A DNA stretch of 64,000 nucleotides, taken from Larix kaempferi (taxonomy: Eukaryota > Streptophyta > Pinopsida > Pinales > Pinaceae). Both the position numbers and the translations under genes were made by a program. Below are positions 44,071-54,996 of the stretch, in pieces (positions within the stretch are counted from its first letter, which is position 1; every line of letters begins with the position of its first letter). The stretch is from contig BSBM01000592.1 in the NCBI GenBank assembly GCA_027924585.1, positions 7,262,501 to 7,326,500 of the forward strand, written 5' to 3'. The notes beneath the pieces are model-generated. The model saw only the letters and a program-made list of their open reading frames with translations, ran no database searches and was not told the DNA's origin.

Positions 44071-44754
44071 AAGTGTGTTATCACTCCAGGAAACTCTTCT
44101 AGGTTGCAGCTCGAAGATGCCTGGTAAATGATTTTCTCAATTGGATCAAGTCGGATGACTAACACAAGGTGTACTTAGTCAAAGCATGCACATATATATC
44201 AATGGACAAGGCTTTTAACCAACTCTGTTTAGAGGTTTTTGAATAAAGTATATGGATGGACAGATCTTACACTATCAGCAGAAACATACATAAACAATAT
44301 ATATGAATGGCCAATGTTATAAGCAAATAATACTTGCAAAGCTCAGTCAATCAGTGTAATGAAAAAGATGACAATTCTCAGACACTAGATCAGCTAAGGA
44401 AATTAAATAACTCATTCAAATACAAGCATAGAATGGACAATAAGTGAAACTGAACATAATAGGCAAAAGAAGATTATATTATGATATGCTATGAGAAGTC
44501 TGAAAGTACAATCTGTGTGCAAATCTCCAAAATCGAACCCCTACTTCTTATGAAGTTTTAGACTTTATAGCCTTTACAAGACAGTTCCAGATCCTAAGAA
44601 ACTGGATCTGATTTACTAAAAATAGACAGTCAAAACAAATTACAAGAGAATAGGGATGGATCCTAAAAAATAGGTCAACTTCTGATCTTTATGATTTCCA
44701 TCTCCTCCAAAGTATTCGACAGGTGTAGTAGATCTTCATAGGCTGTGGATAAGT

Positions 44755-45218
44755 TGTTGGTTGTGGAGCCAGATCTTCCAGTCTCATAGATGATATTGTT
44801 TCAGCCGTGCACCCTAGAGGACTGTACACTCATGCCCCAACCTTGGGGCTGTTTTTCGCCAACAGTTTTTGGGCCCATGGTTTTGGGTATCTCGTGGTAT
44901 TTTTCCATTGTATTTCCCTTATAAAAGAAAGACATTGTAATACGACTAGGGGAGATGTATTAGGTTTTATGCATTGTAAAGATCTCTGAGATCAAGAAGA
45001 GAGACTGTGAGACAGTGAAGAGGAAGTGCAGCTGCTGTGCTGCAGGTTGTATCCCTTCACTTTGCTAGACGATATAATAAAAAGGACTGGCAAATTCAGT
45101 GTGGATGTAGCCCAAGTTGGGTGAACCACGATATATCTGTGTCTCTCTTGTAATGTGTGTGTGATTATATTTGCATTTCTATTTATTGTTATTGCTCTGC
45201 GATCCTGTTTGTCTAACA
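44755..45218 (+). repeat. 5' LTR of the nested Copia
   Basis: TGTTGGTTGTGG..TCTAACA, 464 bp. It lacks a 74-bp G-rich block present in the 3' LTR and otherwise differs at about 25 positions by eye. TATAAAAG at 44920-44927 is the likely promoter. Confidence 0.95.
44920..44927 (+). promoter_or_regulatory. TATA box in the nested Copia LTR
   Basis: TATAAAAG, conserved in the 3' LTR at 55236-55243, placed about 290 bp before the LTR end. Confidence 0.65.
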
Positions 45219-45220
45219 AT

Positions 45221-45233
45221 TGGTATCGGAGCC
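45221..45233 (+). other. Primer-binding site, tRNA-iMet type
   Basis: TGGTATCGGAGCC, two bases after the LTR, with one mismatch (CGG for CAG) to the usual initiator-Met complement. Confidence 0.9.
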
Positions 45234-45293
45234 AAAGGTTTATTTGGCAGATAAACCCACAGGAAGCTAGGGTTTCTGGTTCGAGTGGGAGCA

Positions 45294-46082
45294 ATGGAAA
45301 AAGAAGGAAAGTTTAAGGTCGAGAAGTTTAATGGCCAAAACTTCCAATTATGGAAGATGCAAATGGAGGACTATTTGTACCAGAAGGATCTATTCCTACC
45401 GTTGGGAGGAAGAGCAAAGCAGCCGATGGCCATGAAGGACGAAGAATGGGAGGTTCTTGACAGAAAGGATTTGGGAACAATATGGCTGAGCCTGGCTTCG
45501 TCGGTGGCTTTCAATATCTCAAAAGAAACAACAATGGAGGGTTTGATGAGCGCACTGGGTAAGCTGTATGAAAAACCCTCGGCCTCCAACAAGGTATATC
45601 TAATGAAGTGTTTATTTAATATGAAGATGTCTGAAGGTGGATCTGTTACTAATCATTTAAATGAGTTTAATACAGTTACAAATCAACTAAGTTCTGTAAA
45701 TGTGAACTTTGATGATGAGGTTAGGGCTCTTCTAATATTGTGTTCATTTCCAGAAAGTTGGAATAGCTTGGTCATGGCTGTAAGTAACTCTATCTTTGGT
45801 TCAAACACCTTGAAATTTGATGATGTTATTGGTGTTATTCTTAGCGAAGAAATGCGAAGAAAAAGCACAGGTGAGACATCAGGTAATGCGTTGACCATGG
45901 AGAGCAGGGGAAGACAAAAGGAGAGAGGAAAGAACCAAGGAAATTGTAGCAACTCTAAAAAGGGAAGATCCAAGTCCAGACTGGGAAAAATAGAGTGCTG
46001 GAACTGTGGAAAGAAAGGACATCCGAAGAAAGACTGCAGATCTCTAAAGAAGAAAGAAGATGCACATAAGGAAACTACCTAG
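45294..46082 (+). pseudogene. Copia gag (nested element)
   Basis: From ATG 45294 the frame is open for 262 codons to TAG at 46080-46082. It reads VEKFNGQNFQLWKMQMEDYL near the start, the standard Copia gag N-terminus (FNGxNFxxWK). SALGKLYEKPSASNKVYLM, LSSVNVNFDDEVRALLILCS and a Lys/Arg-rich linker follow. A canonical CX2CX4HX4C zinc knuckle, CWNCGKKGHPKKDC, lies near residues 235-248. Gag forms the particle and packages RNA. The TAG is in frame with the protease downstream and probably interrupts a single gag-pol frame; it may be a mutation. A GTG at 45285 is in frame, but the ATG fits the family start. Confidence 0.92.
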
Positions 46083-47456
46083 GAAGCAAATGTAGCAGGT
46101 GATGTGTTACAAGATTCTTTGATTCTTGCATTAGAAAATACAAGTGATTATTGGGTAGTAGATTCAGGGGATTCATGTCATGCTACACCCCATAGGAAAT
46201 ATTTTCATGATTATGTTCCAGGTGATTTTGGACATGTTTTATTGGGTGACGATGAGCCATGTAAAATTGTTGGAATGGGTAAGGTATGGATAAAAGTTAA
46301 GAATGGAACTGATTGGTTGTTGAAAGATGTTAGGCATATTCCTGCTATGAAAAGAAATTTGATCTCAATAGGGAAATTGGGAGATAGCGGCTGTCTATCT
46401 ACATTTGGAGAAAAGTGGTGGAAGATCACTAAAGGATCAATGGTGATAGCAAAAGGAGATAGGGTAGGTACGTTGTATTTATGTCATCATAGTACATACC
46501 ATTCTATCTCTTTAGCTTCCACAGGAATAGATACAACATTGTGGCATCATAGGCTTGGCCACATGAGTGAGAAGGGGATGCAGATTCCCCACTCAAGGAA
46601 GTTGCTGCCCGATTTGAAGTAGGTAAGTTTGGAATTCTGTGAAAACTGTGTTTATGGAAAACAAAAGAGAGTCAGATTTCTCAGGGTTGGGAATCAGAAG
46701 AAGAATGAAAAGTTAGAGTTAGTGCATACAGATGTATGGGGACCAGCTCAGGTACAATCTCTTGGTGGCTCTCATTATCATGTTACATTTATTGATGATG
46801 GAACTAGGAAAAATTGGGTTTATTGCATTAGACAGAAATCTGATGTGTTTGCTACTTTTAAGAAGTGGAAAGCTTTGGTTGAGAATGAGATAGGAAAAAG
46901 GTTAAAGTGTCTTAGATCTGATAATTAAGGTGAGTATTGTGGAAAGAAGTTTGATAATTACTGTTCATACCATGGGATTCGTAGAGAGAAGACAGTCCCA
47001 GGAACACCACAAGAAAATGGTGTGTCTGAAAGGATGAACAGGACGATCATGGAGCGTGCAAGGTGTATGAGATTGCATGTAGGGTTTCCCTTACAGTTTT
47101 GGGCAGATGATGTGAATACTGCTGTTTATTTAATAAACAGAGGACCTTCAAGTGCTTTGGATGGTGGTATTCTAGAGGAGGCATGGACAGATAAAAAGGT
47201 AAACTACTCATTTTCGAGAACGTTTGGTTGTGAAGCATTTGTCCATATTGATAAATAAAATAGAACAAAGCTTGAAGCTAAATCCAAGAAATGTACCTTT
47301 ATTGGATATGGGGTTGATGAATTTGGTTATCGCTTATGGGATTATGAAAATAACAAAATCATCAGGAGTAGAGATGTGATATTCAATGAAAAGGTCATGT
47401 ATAAAGATCAATTGTAGGGAACGAAACAGGAAAAGGAAACCACAGAGTACACAGTA
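46083..47456 (+). pseudogene. Copia protease and integrase (nested element)
   Basis: This continues the gag frame. Protease: WVVDSGDSCHATPHRKYF, where DSG is the catalytic motif (family DSGAS). Integrase zinc finger: HHRLGHMSEKGM, then CENCVYGKQKRV. Core: HTDVWGPAQ, FIDDGTRKNWVY, LRSDN and GTPQENGVSERMNRTIME, giving the D-D-E set. The C-terminal region has RTFGCEAFVHI and FIGYGVDEFGYRLWDY. In-frame stops lie at 46620, 46926, 47256 and 47415. The block ends at 47456, where the Gypsy element begins. Integrase would insert the cDNA; this copy is dead. Confidence 0.9.
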
Positions 47457-47648
47457 TGCGGCAGAAAACTAAGACACGAAATCCATTTCGAATAAGATAT
47501 ATATTATTGAATTGATAAGATGCTTAACGCTTTACAAGAGCTTTCCTTTTATAAGGTTGGAGCATTTCTTAAGAAGGGTTACGTCCCTTCAATTAAACTA
47601 ATTAATAATTTAATGATTAATTTGATACAATATTTAATATACATAGCA
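47457..47648 (-). repeat. 3' LTR of the chromovirus
   Basis: 192 bp, TGCGGCAG..CATAGCA on the plus strand. The purine-rich tract complement CACTCCCTTTT follows at 47652-47662. Confidence 0.95.
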
Positions 47649-47677
47649 TTGCCACTCCCTTTTAAAGAGCTTTGTCC

Positions 47678-49213
47678 TCAAAGCAATGGTAATGAGGGAT
47701 GTAACTGTCGAAATTGTTCTGATTCCCATGTTGCATCTTCTTCGGGAAGATTTTTCCATTTAATGAGGTATTCTTTAATGACTCGCGTTCTTAATCTCTT
47801 CTCTCTAGTAGCAATGATAGATTCTGGCTCGAATATGATTCTTCCTTCTTCATCTAACAAGGGAAGTATTGTTTGTGCCTTCTGGTGTTGACCTATCATC
47901 TTTTTCAAACATGAAACATGAAAGACATTGTGGATGCGACTTGTAGTTGGCAATTCCAATGCATATGCCACCTGACTAATCTTCTTATTGATTTGATATG
48001 GGCCATAAAAACGTGGAGCCAACTTATTTTTTCCACCTTGTTTAAGAGATAATTGTTTATAGGGTTGTAGTCTTACATATACCCAATCTCCAATTTCAAA
48101 TTCTCGTTCTGTTCGATGTCGATCTTCTTGTTGTCTCATTCTATTCCTGGCAGTATTCAAATTCTCTTTAAGTACTTGGACAACCTTTTGGTTTTCTTCT
48201 AAATGGTCATTTACTGATGCGACCCTTGCTTGGTTGGTGATGAAATCCTTCCATTTTGGGGGTTCATATCCATATAGGGCTTGAAATGGTGTCATTCTTG
48301 CAAATGTATGATAAGTAGAATTATACCACCATTCCGCAAGATGTAGCCATTGGAACCATTTATTTTGCTTATCAGTCACAAAACAACGGAGGTAGGTTTC
48401 TAAGCATTTATTGACAACTTCTGTCTGTCCATTTGTTTGGGGATGATAAGCTGAGCTCATGTTAAGAGACGTTCCAATTTGCTTGCAAAACTCTCTCCAA
48501 AAGTTCCCTTTAAATTTGGCATCCCTATCACTTACTATAATCTTCGGAAAACCATGTAATTTGTAGACATTTTTACAAAAAACTTCGGCTGTTTCTTTTG
48601 CCGAATCAGTTTTCTTCACTCCAACAAAATGTGCATATTTGGTTAGCCTGTCTACCACAACTAGTATTTTGTCTTTTCCATCTAATATGGGTAGACCTTC
48701 AATGAAATCCATTGAAATTTCCTCCCATTTCTTATTCGGAATATGTAACGGATGGAGTAACCCCGGACTTGAGATATTCTCAGTTTTATTCCGCTGACAA
48801 ATGTCACAATCTGCAACATACTTGTGAATGTCAGCATACATACCCTTCCAAAAGAATGATTGCCTTGCATTATAGTAGGTTTTAAAAATTCCTACATGAC
48901 CAGCGGCTGGGCAATCATGTGATTCTTTAAGCACCTTGGTCTTAAAACTGGAATTGGAACTTAAGTAAATACGTCCTTTGTACCATAACAGTTCATTCTT
49001 CCATTCAAACTTCGGATACTGATTTATGTTGTTAATTATGGAGCAAACCTCTGAATTCTTGGCATATTCCTTACGAATTTCGTCCAAAAATTCTGGGATC
49101 ACCATGGATACGGCGTAGACTTGTATCTCTTCATCTTTCCTTGATAAAGCATCAGCTACTACATTGTCCTTCCCTCTTTTATGTAGGATCTCCATATCGA
49201 AGGTAGAGATTTT
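47678..49213 (-). pseudogene. Chromovirus integrase and chromodomain
   Basis: A 505-residue open stretch from the ATG at 49195, in the same frame as the upstream pol, follows the TAG at 49214-49216. It starts MEILHKRGKDNVVADALSRK, the RNase H/integrase linker. The HHCC zinc finger reads HDCPAAGHVGIFKTYYNAR and CDICQRNK. The catalytic triad lies in MDFIEGLP, VSDRDAKFKGNFW and HPQTNGQTEVVNKCLETYL. Near the C-terminus (about residues 450-500), ESIIATREKRLRTRVIKEYL followed by IKWKNLPEEDATWE is a chromodomain. It inserts cDNA into chromosomal DNA. The domain itself is complete in this segment; the only barrier is the upstream stops. Confidence 0.93.
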
Positions 49214-49522
49214 CTATATCCACTTTTGTTGCTCGGTTGTTAATGTCTTCTGCTGTAACAAGTGTTGTAGACTATTATGATCTGTTCGGATTAGGAATTT
49301 ACTTCCCAAAAGGTATTGTCGCCATTTAGTTAATGCATGCATGATGGCAAGCATTTCCTTGTTGTAGGTAGACTGTAGGTATTCTCTTTTGTTCAACTTC
49401 CTGCTTTCAAAAGTGATTGGATGACCTTCTTGCATTAGCACAGCTCCTATCCCAAACCCTGAAGCATCACATTCGATTACGAATGGTTTTGCAAAATCAG
49501 GTGTTGCCAAAACGGGAGTTCA
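49214..49522 (-). pseudogene. Chromovirus RNase H domain
   Basis: From after the TGA at 49520-49522 to the TAG at 49214-49216 the frame is open. It shows FVIECDASGFGIGAVLMQEG, SRKLNKREYLQSTYNKEMLA and LIRTDHNSLQHLLQQK, the standard Gypsy RNase H with its D-E-D residues. The domain degrades RNA in the RNA-DNA hybrid. The TGA could derive from CGA by C-to-T change and the TAG from TCG or similar; both inferences are from neighbouring family patterns. Confidence 0.9.
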
Positions 49523-50932
49523 AGACATAATTTGTTTCAACGTTTCAAAGCATCTTCTTGCTTCATCATCCCATTGAAAAGAATTTCTTTTTAGGAGATT
49601 TGTTAGTGGGGCAGTGACATGTGCATAGTTCCTGATGAGCCTTCGATAGTAACCTGTTAATCCCAAAAATCCTTGCAATTTTGAAACATTCTTTGGTTCG
49701 GGCCACTCCTTCATTGCCTGGATCTTCTTTGGGTCCACCTTAACTCCTTCCTTTGAGATTATATGACCGAGATACTCCACTTCTTGCTTCCCAAAGGTGC
49801 ATTTTGACTTTTTTGCATAGAACTGGTTTTCCTTCAGAAAAGATAGAACCTCTTCTAGATGCGTCAAATGTTCTTTCCATGTCTTGCTATATATAAGGAT
49901 GTCATCGAAGAATACTAACACAAATTTCCTTAGGTACGGCTGAAATAGTTCATTCATAGTTGCCTGGAATGTGGCAGGGTCATTAGTTAACCCAAAAGGC
50001 ATTACTTTGAATTCATAATGTCCTTCATGAGTTTGGAAAGCAGTCTTTGCGATATCCTCTAATCTGACCCTGATTTGATAGTACCCTGACCTTAAATCGA
50101 GTTTTGAAAAATATTTTGCGTCATGAAGTTCATCCAGCATGTCATCGATGAAAGGGATTGGAAACTTGTTCTTAATTGTTATTTTGTTTAATCCTCTATA
50201 ATCTATACATAATCTAAACGATCCATCCTTCTTCCGTACTAGTACAACTAGAGCTGCATAAGGGCTTCTACTCTTGGTGATGACACCACAATTCAGTAGA
50301 TCTTGAACCAAACTTTCTATTTCTGTTTTGTGGTGGTGGGGATACCTATATGGTTTAACCTTGACAGGATTTGACCCTGGTTTAATCTCGATTATGTGTT
50401 CTATACTCCTTTCTGGTGGTAGCTGCATGGGTAAGTCTTGAAATATGTGTTCATGTTTCTGGAGTAATTTTTGGATTTCCTTTTTGAAATCATTTGGTTC
50501 CTCCTCTTTTCCTTCCAATTGATGACATTGTATTACGTATGCTGATGCCCCTTTTCGAATGAGTTTTTCCATTTGCTGAGATGAAACTACTTGTGTGTTT
50601 GGTGGATGAAAACCATATAGCTTAAAATTTTGCCCTTGCCACTTAAACTTGATGAAATGCTTTTGATGATTGGCAGAATATGTTCCCAATGTTTGTAACC
50701 ATTGGACTCCCAAAACGATGTCTACTCCTCCCAACGGTAAGGTGTAGAGTTCTGATTCCAGTTCGAAGTCTTGTATTTGAAGTCTCACCTTGTGGCACTT
50801 TCCAACTTTTTCGATCTTCTTGCCATCTGCAACCATCACCTTCATGTCTGGAACTGGATGTATGAACAACTTGAGTTTTCGTGCCACTCTTATATCAAGA
50901 AAGTTGTGAGTGCTTCCAGTGTCTATTAGCAC
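49520..50932 (-). pseudogene. Chromovirus protease and reverse transcriptase
   Basis: 470 residues open in the gag frame. Protease: LIDTGSTHNFLD at residues 2-13 and VLGVQWLQTLG near 73. RT: KPYRYPHHHKTEIESLV, VLVRKKDGSFRLCIDYRGLN, FIDDMLDELHDAKYFSKLDL, RSGYYQIRV, HEGHYEFKVMPFGLTNDPAT and the catalytic VFFDDILIYSKTW, then CTFGKQEVEYLGHIIS and LQGFLGLTGYYRRLI. The FFDD motif keeps both aspartates; Phe for Tyr or Val is tolerable in the family. It ends at TGA 49520-49522 just before RNase H. Active-site residues look intact. Confidence 0.94.
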
Positions 50933-50974
50933 TGTAACATTCTCATTTTTTATATGCCCTTTTAACTTGAGAGT

Positions 50975-52177
50975 CTATGGTTGACTAATGCCTGTTATGG
51001 CTGCTAGGGAGATTTTGGGGTTCTCGTCGTTCCCGGCTGCCATATTTGCGGTTTCCTCCTCTTCATATTCTGGCTCTTCTTCTTCTTCTTCTTCTGATTC
51101 ACTATTCTCCTCTGCTTCACAAGTATATAATTTCTTTGAGTTGTCCTCGGGGCGACACCTATGTTTAGGGTTCCATTTGTCTCCACATCGTCGACATTTT
51201 CCTTCCCTCATACGTTGATTCTCGAGGCTCTTCCTATCGTCCCTTCTAGGTGGAGGGATGTATTTGTTTGTATCATCCTCTGGAGTCGACTGGATGTTTC
51301 TTTGTGAGTATGACATCCCTTTATTTGATTGAAAACTATCAAATTTGGCCTCGGCTGCTTTTGCTTTTCGTCTTGCTGCCTCGACATTTGTTATGTCATG
51401 CATTTTTAACTCTTTTTGTATGTATGGTTTTAGTCCTCCTAAGTAGGTTTCCAACCGTTGTTTGTCGGATAGCCCAAATACTCTGGTAGCGAGGGATTCC
51501 CATTGATGCGTGAATTCTTCGACGCTTCCCTTTTGTTGTAATCTGGTAAGTTTTGAGAAGAATTCATCTTCTGTGATTCCTTGAAACCTTTTTAAGAAAT
51601 CATTCTTGAATAAGTTCCAAGTGTATGCGAAGTTGTCTCCCTTCCACCACATATACCAGTTGTAGGCATATCCTTCAAGGTGCATTGAAGCATACTTGAC
51701 CTTTTCCTCGTCCATTGTAATGTTATATATGTTGAAATACTCTTCTGCTTTATTCAACCAAGCGACGCATTGGTCTTCTCCTCCATTATATTTCGTCATT
51801 TCTATTTTTGCTCTCGGCAGGTACATTACGAATGGTTGGTATTGAGTACCTTTCATCCTGTTGCGTTCTGGTGACTCAGAATTGGGAGATGGGGTAACCG
51901 ACATATCCGAGCCATGTTGTTTATGATTTTTGTCCTCATCCTTCATTTTTTGTAATATCTCCTCGATACCTTTCTGGCTCTCAGTCACTTTTTGATCTAA
52001 CATTTTTTGTTCCTTACTTATAATGTCGAACTTGTCGTCTATTTTCTGCTCCATTACCTGAATGACTTCCTCCTTAATTTCTTTCTTAAGTGCTTCCTGG
52101 TTCTTGGTGATCATTTCCTTGAAGGTTCGAAAATCCTTCTCTATTTTCTCCATTTGGGCTTTTAACTCAGTCGTCAT
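50975..52177 (-). pseudogene. Chromovirus gag
   Basis: 400 residues. Residues 1-80 are strongly charged and heptad-like (coiled coil: EKIEKDFRTFKEMITKNQEA). Residues about 125-260 form the retrotransposon gag domain, including YNGGEDQCVAWLNKAEEYF and GYAYNWYMWWKGDN. Around residue 340 lies CRRCGDKWNPKHRC, a zinc knuckle of the variant type found in some Gypsy lineages, then a Glu-rich stretch. It ends GISQP followed by TAG at 50975-50977; the same frame continues directly into protease, so gag and pol were or are one polyprotein unless the stop is read through. The ATG at 52175-52177 is the first in the frame after the leader. Confidence 0.93.
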
Positions 52178-53131
52178 GCTTCTTAGGTGTGGTGGTGAAT
52201 AATTGGACGCAATTTTGGCTTAGGAGGAGTGGAAAATGAAAATGACTTGGAAAAGTGGGATTACTATAATTTTTGGTGTGGTTAAAAAATATATATATAT
52301 AATAAATATTATATTAATATATATATATTTTTTTTGATTTAAGGATTTTTTTATAAAAATTAATATTAATTATATAATATTAATTTTTTTTGAAATTAGG
52401 GTTAGGTTTGAGGGAGTTTACGTGGAGGCCGAGCCGGGGATGGACGAGAGGTGGACGGGGGAGCCCAAGCGGATGCTGAAGAGATGGAGTGCAGCGTTGA
52501 GGAGAGTGTGGAGGTAGCGCGGAGGGTAAGGCGCACAGAGCAGAGGGTGGATGGGAACGATGCGTAGTGGGTGAGGAGGCTGGTGTAGAGAGGGAGGTGG
52601 GCGCGAATTGGGGACTCACAAAGGTGGAGAGGGGAATGGTGGGAAGGTGGATGGGGAGCGGGGGATGAGGAGCGCGGGAGAGAGAAGCGTTGCGTGGAGG
52701 CGGTGCGGGGCGGGAGGTAGTGGAGGCGACGTGGAAGGGAGCGTGGAGTGGGGTGGAGTGCTGGAGATGCTGGGAAGATTGGCGTGGTCGTGCAGATATC
52801 GCAGGTGGATAGCTGGGAGACGGTGGTAGATGTGGTGATTGGGCGGATGAGTGAGGGACGAGGGACGTGTGCGAGTTGGAAAGTATGAGGGCTGGAGAGG
52901 TTAGAGAAGAGGGTTGTGTGCAGCGATTTGGGAGGAGGGCGAGATGGATTGGTGAAGAGCCGAGGGGGAGATGGGTGCGGCACAGAGAAAGGAAAGCGGT
53001 GACAGAAAATGGGTGTGGCATGAAGCAGTGTGGATGGGCTGAATGGAGAGAAAGGCGAATGGATGCAGTGGGTGGAATCCTGAGATGAGAGTAGAGGACG
53101 ATCGCAGCTGGAGCGTGTTGATGCCGAACGC
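52178..53131 (-). other. Chromovirus leader with GC-rich, strand-asymmetric block
   Basis: 52178-52400 is AT-rich; 52400-53131 is G-rich on the plus strand (C-rich on the transcript strand). The C-rich transcript strand has two overlapping stop-free frames (52380-53021 and 52402-53145), giving Pro/Ser/His-rich readings without domains. The second runs through the primer-binding site, so it is unlikely to be a protein. Confidence 0.7.
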
Positions 53132-53144
53132 GGCTCTGATACCA
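53132..53144 (-). other. Primer-binding site, tRNA-iMet type
   Basis: The minus strand reads TGGTATCAGAGCC, two bases from the LTR end; perfect iMet complement. Confidence 0.93.
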
Positions 53145-53146
53145 AA

Positions 53147-53338
53147 TGCGGCAGAAAACTAGGACACGAAATCCATTTTGAATAAGATATATATTATTGA
53201 ATTGATAAGATGCTTAACGCTTTACAAGAGCTTGCCTTTTATAAGGTTGGAGCATTTCTTAAGAAGGGTTACGTCCCTTCAATTAAACTAATTAATAATT
53301 TAATGATTAATTTGATACAATATTTAATATACATAGCA
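53147..53338 (-). repeat. 5' LTR of the chromovirus
   Basis: 192 bp, three substitutions from 47457-47648 (A/G, C/T and T/G by eye). Unusually short for a Gypsy LTR. Confidence 0.95.
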
Positions 53339-53343
53339 TAGTA

Positions 53344-54910
53344 CTTGATGAAATTCAAGAAAATGAAGTTCCAAAGGTGCCAGAAAATCAAGAACAACAA
53401 CAAGTACCTGAAACTCCTGCAACTACAAAAAGATCTACCAGGTTAAGTAGACTCCCTGAATGATACTATCCTTCAATGTATTATTTGTTGATGACTGATG
53501 CTGGTGAACCAGAATGTTATGAAGAAGCAATGCAGGTGGAAACTAGAAAGAAGTGGGAGCAAGGCATGAATGAGGAGATGGACGCATTGGTAGGAAACCA
53601 GACTTGGGATTTGGTTCAGCTGCTTGTTGGTAAAAGAGCATTGCAGAATAAATGGATTTATAGGTTGAAGGAAGAAGAAGGAGGTAAGAAGCGATACAAG
53701 GCTAGACTTGTTGTAAATGGGTTTGCACAGAAGAAAGGTATAGATTCTGATGAAATATTTTCACTTGTTGTTAAGATGACTTCAATTAGGACTATCTTAA
53801 GTCTAGTGGTGGTAGAATATTTGCATCCTGAACAGTTAGATGTAAGAAAAACCTTTCTCCATGGGGATTTGGAGGAAGAGATATATATGCAGCAGCCACA
53901 AGGGTATGAGGTCAAAGGTAAGGAGAACTTGGTATGCAGGTTGAAAAAGAGTTTGTATGGCTTGAAGAAAGCTCCAAGGCAGTGGTATTTAAAATTTGAC
54001 AGGTTTAAGGCAGAACAAGGTTATAGTAGATGTCATTCTGACCACTGTGTTTATTTCAAGAAGTTAGACAATGAAAGATATATTATCTTGTTATTGTATG
54101 TGGATGACATGCTTGTGAGTACATACAAAAGGTGTTGGAGAGGTTCAGAATGCAGAATGCAAAACCAGTAAGTACACCTTTGTGTAGCCATTTCAGTCTA
54201 AGTAAGGAAATATGTCCCAAGACACAAGAAGAGACAGATTACATGTCGAAGATTCCCTATCAATCAACAGTTGGTAGCTTGATGTATGCCATGGTGTGCA
54301 CAAGACCAGATATTGCACAAGCAATGGGAGTTGTGAGCAGATATATGAACAATCTAGGTAAAGAACATTGGAAGTCAATACAGTGGATTCTCAGGTATTT
54401 GAGAGGTACTACAACTCAAGCATTATGGTTTGGAGGTTCAGACACTGTTCTACAGGGATATGTTGATGCAGATATGGCAGGTGATAAGGATAGCAAGAGG
54501 AGCACCACAGGGTATGTGTTTACTGTAGGTGGAACAACAGTAAGTTGGATTTCAATACTGTAGAAGGTTGTTGCACTTTCAACAACGGAAGCAGATTATG
54601 TTGCTGTTACAGAGGCTAGTAAAGAGATGATTTGGTTGCAGAGGTTTATGGAGGAAGTGGGTAAGAAGCAGAAGGATAGCAGGTTGTATAGAGATAGCCA
54701 GAGTGCCATTCATCTTGCAAAGAACTCAAAATTCCATTCCAAGACTAAACATATATAGCTCAAGTACCATTTCATACTCTCTGTTCTGGAAGATGAACCG
54801 TTGAAGCTGGAAAAGATACATACTAGCCTGAATCCTGCAGACATGTTCACAAAGGTAGTGACCAGAGAGAAACTGAGTTCCTGCTCAGTTTTAGTTGGCC
54901 TTCTAGCATG
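53344..54910 (+). pseudogene. Copia RT and RNase H (nested element, second half)
   Basis: Resumes the pol frame after the Gypsy. An in-frame TGA lies at 53461-53463, then 231 open codons with MNEEMDALVGNQTWDLV, NKWIYRLKEEEGGKKRYKAR, LDVRKTFLHGDLEEEIYMQQ, SLYGLKKAPRQWYLKFD and the catalytic LLYVDDMLV. Immediately after this motif (about 54118) the next recognisable segment is LERFRMQNAKPVSTPL in another frame (54132-54563). About 60-80 residues of the RT are therefore deleted and the frame is shifted. RNase H follows with TVGSLMYAMVCTRPDIAQAM, GYVDADMAGDKDSKRSTTGY and SWISIL, then after a TAG, ALSTTEADYVAVTEASKEMI, to about 54910. Confidence 0.92.
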
Positions 54911-54985
54911 AAGGTGAAGATGAGAAAGTTTCCAAGTCCAAGTCCAACAAGTGCAGCAACGGTGGAGTTGTTGTGATCAGTCTCC

Positions 54986-54996
54986 AAGTGGGAGAT
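54986..54996 (+). other. Polypurine tract of the nested Copia
   Basis: AAGTGGGAGAT directly precedes the 3' LTR at 54997, the usual Copia arrangement. Confidence 0.85.

Larger units (their letters stand above)
47457..53338 (-). mobile_element. Ty3/Gypsy chromovirus, 5.9 kb, youngest layer of the nest
   Basis: Two 192-bp LTRs (47457-47648 and 53147-53338) differ at three positions. The flanking 5-mers are CAGTA (47452-47456) and TAGTA (53339-53343), a target duplication with one change. A tRNA-iMet primer-binding site lies next to the right LTR, so it reads on the minus strand. One frame of about 1500 codons (52177 to 47678) encodes gag, protease, RT, RNase H, integrase and a chromodomain, with only three in-frame stops. 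The chromodomain would steer integration to particular chromatin. Confidence 0.96.

Noticed and set aside
43860-44165. 101-codon minus-strand open frame taken as one protein
   Set aside because: It crosses the LTR/LINE junction at 44076, so it is a chance fusion of LTR sequence with the LINE zf-RVT region.
52380-53145. Open frames of 213 and 247 codons on the minus strand
   Set aside because: Pro/Ser/His-rich readings in two overlapping frames of a C-rich tract, one passing through the primer-binding site. A composition effect.
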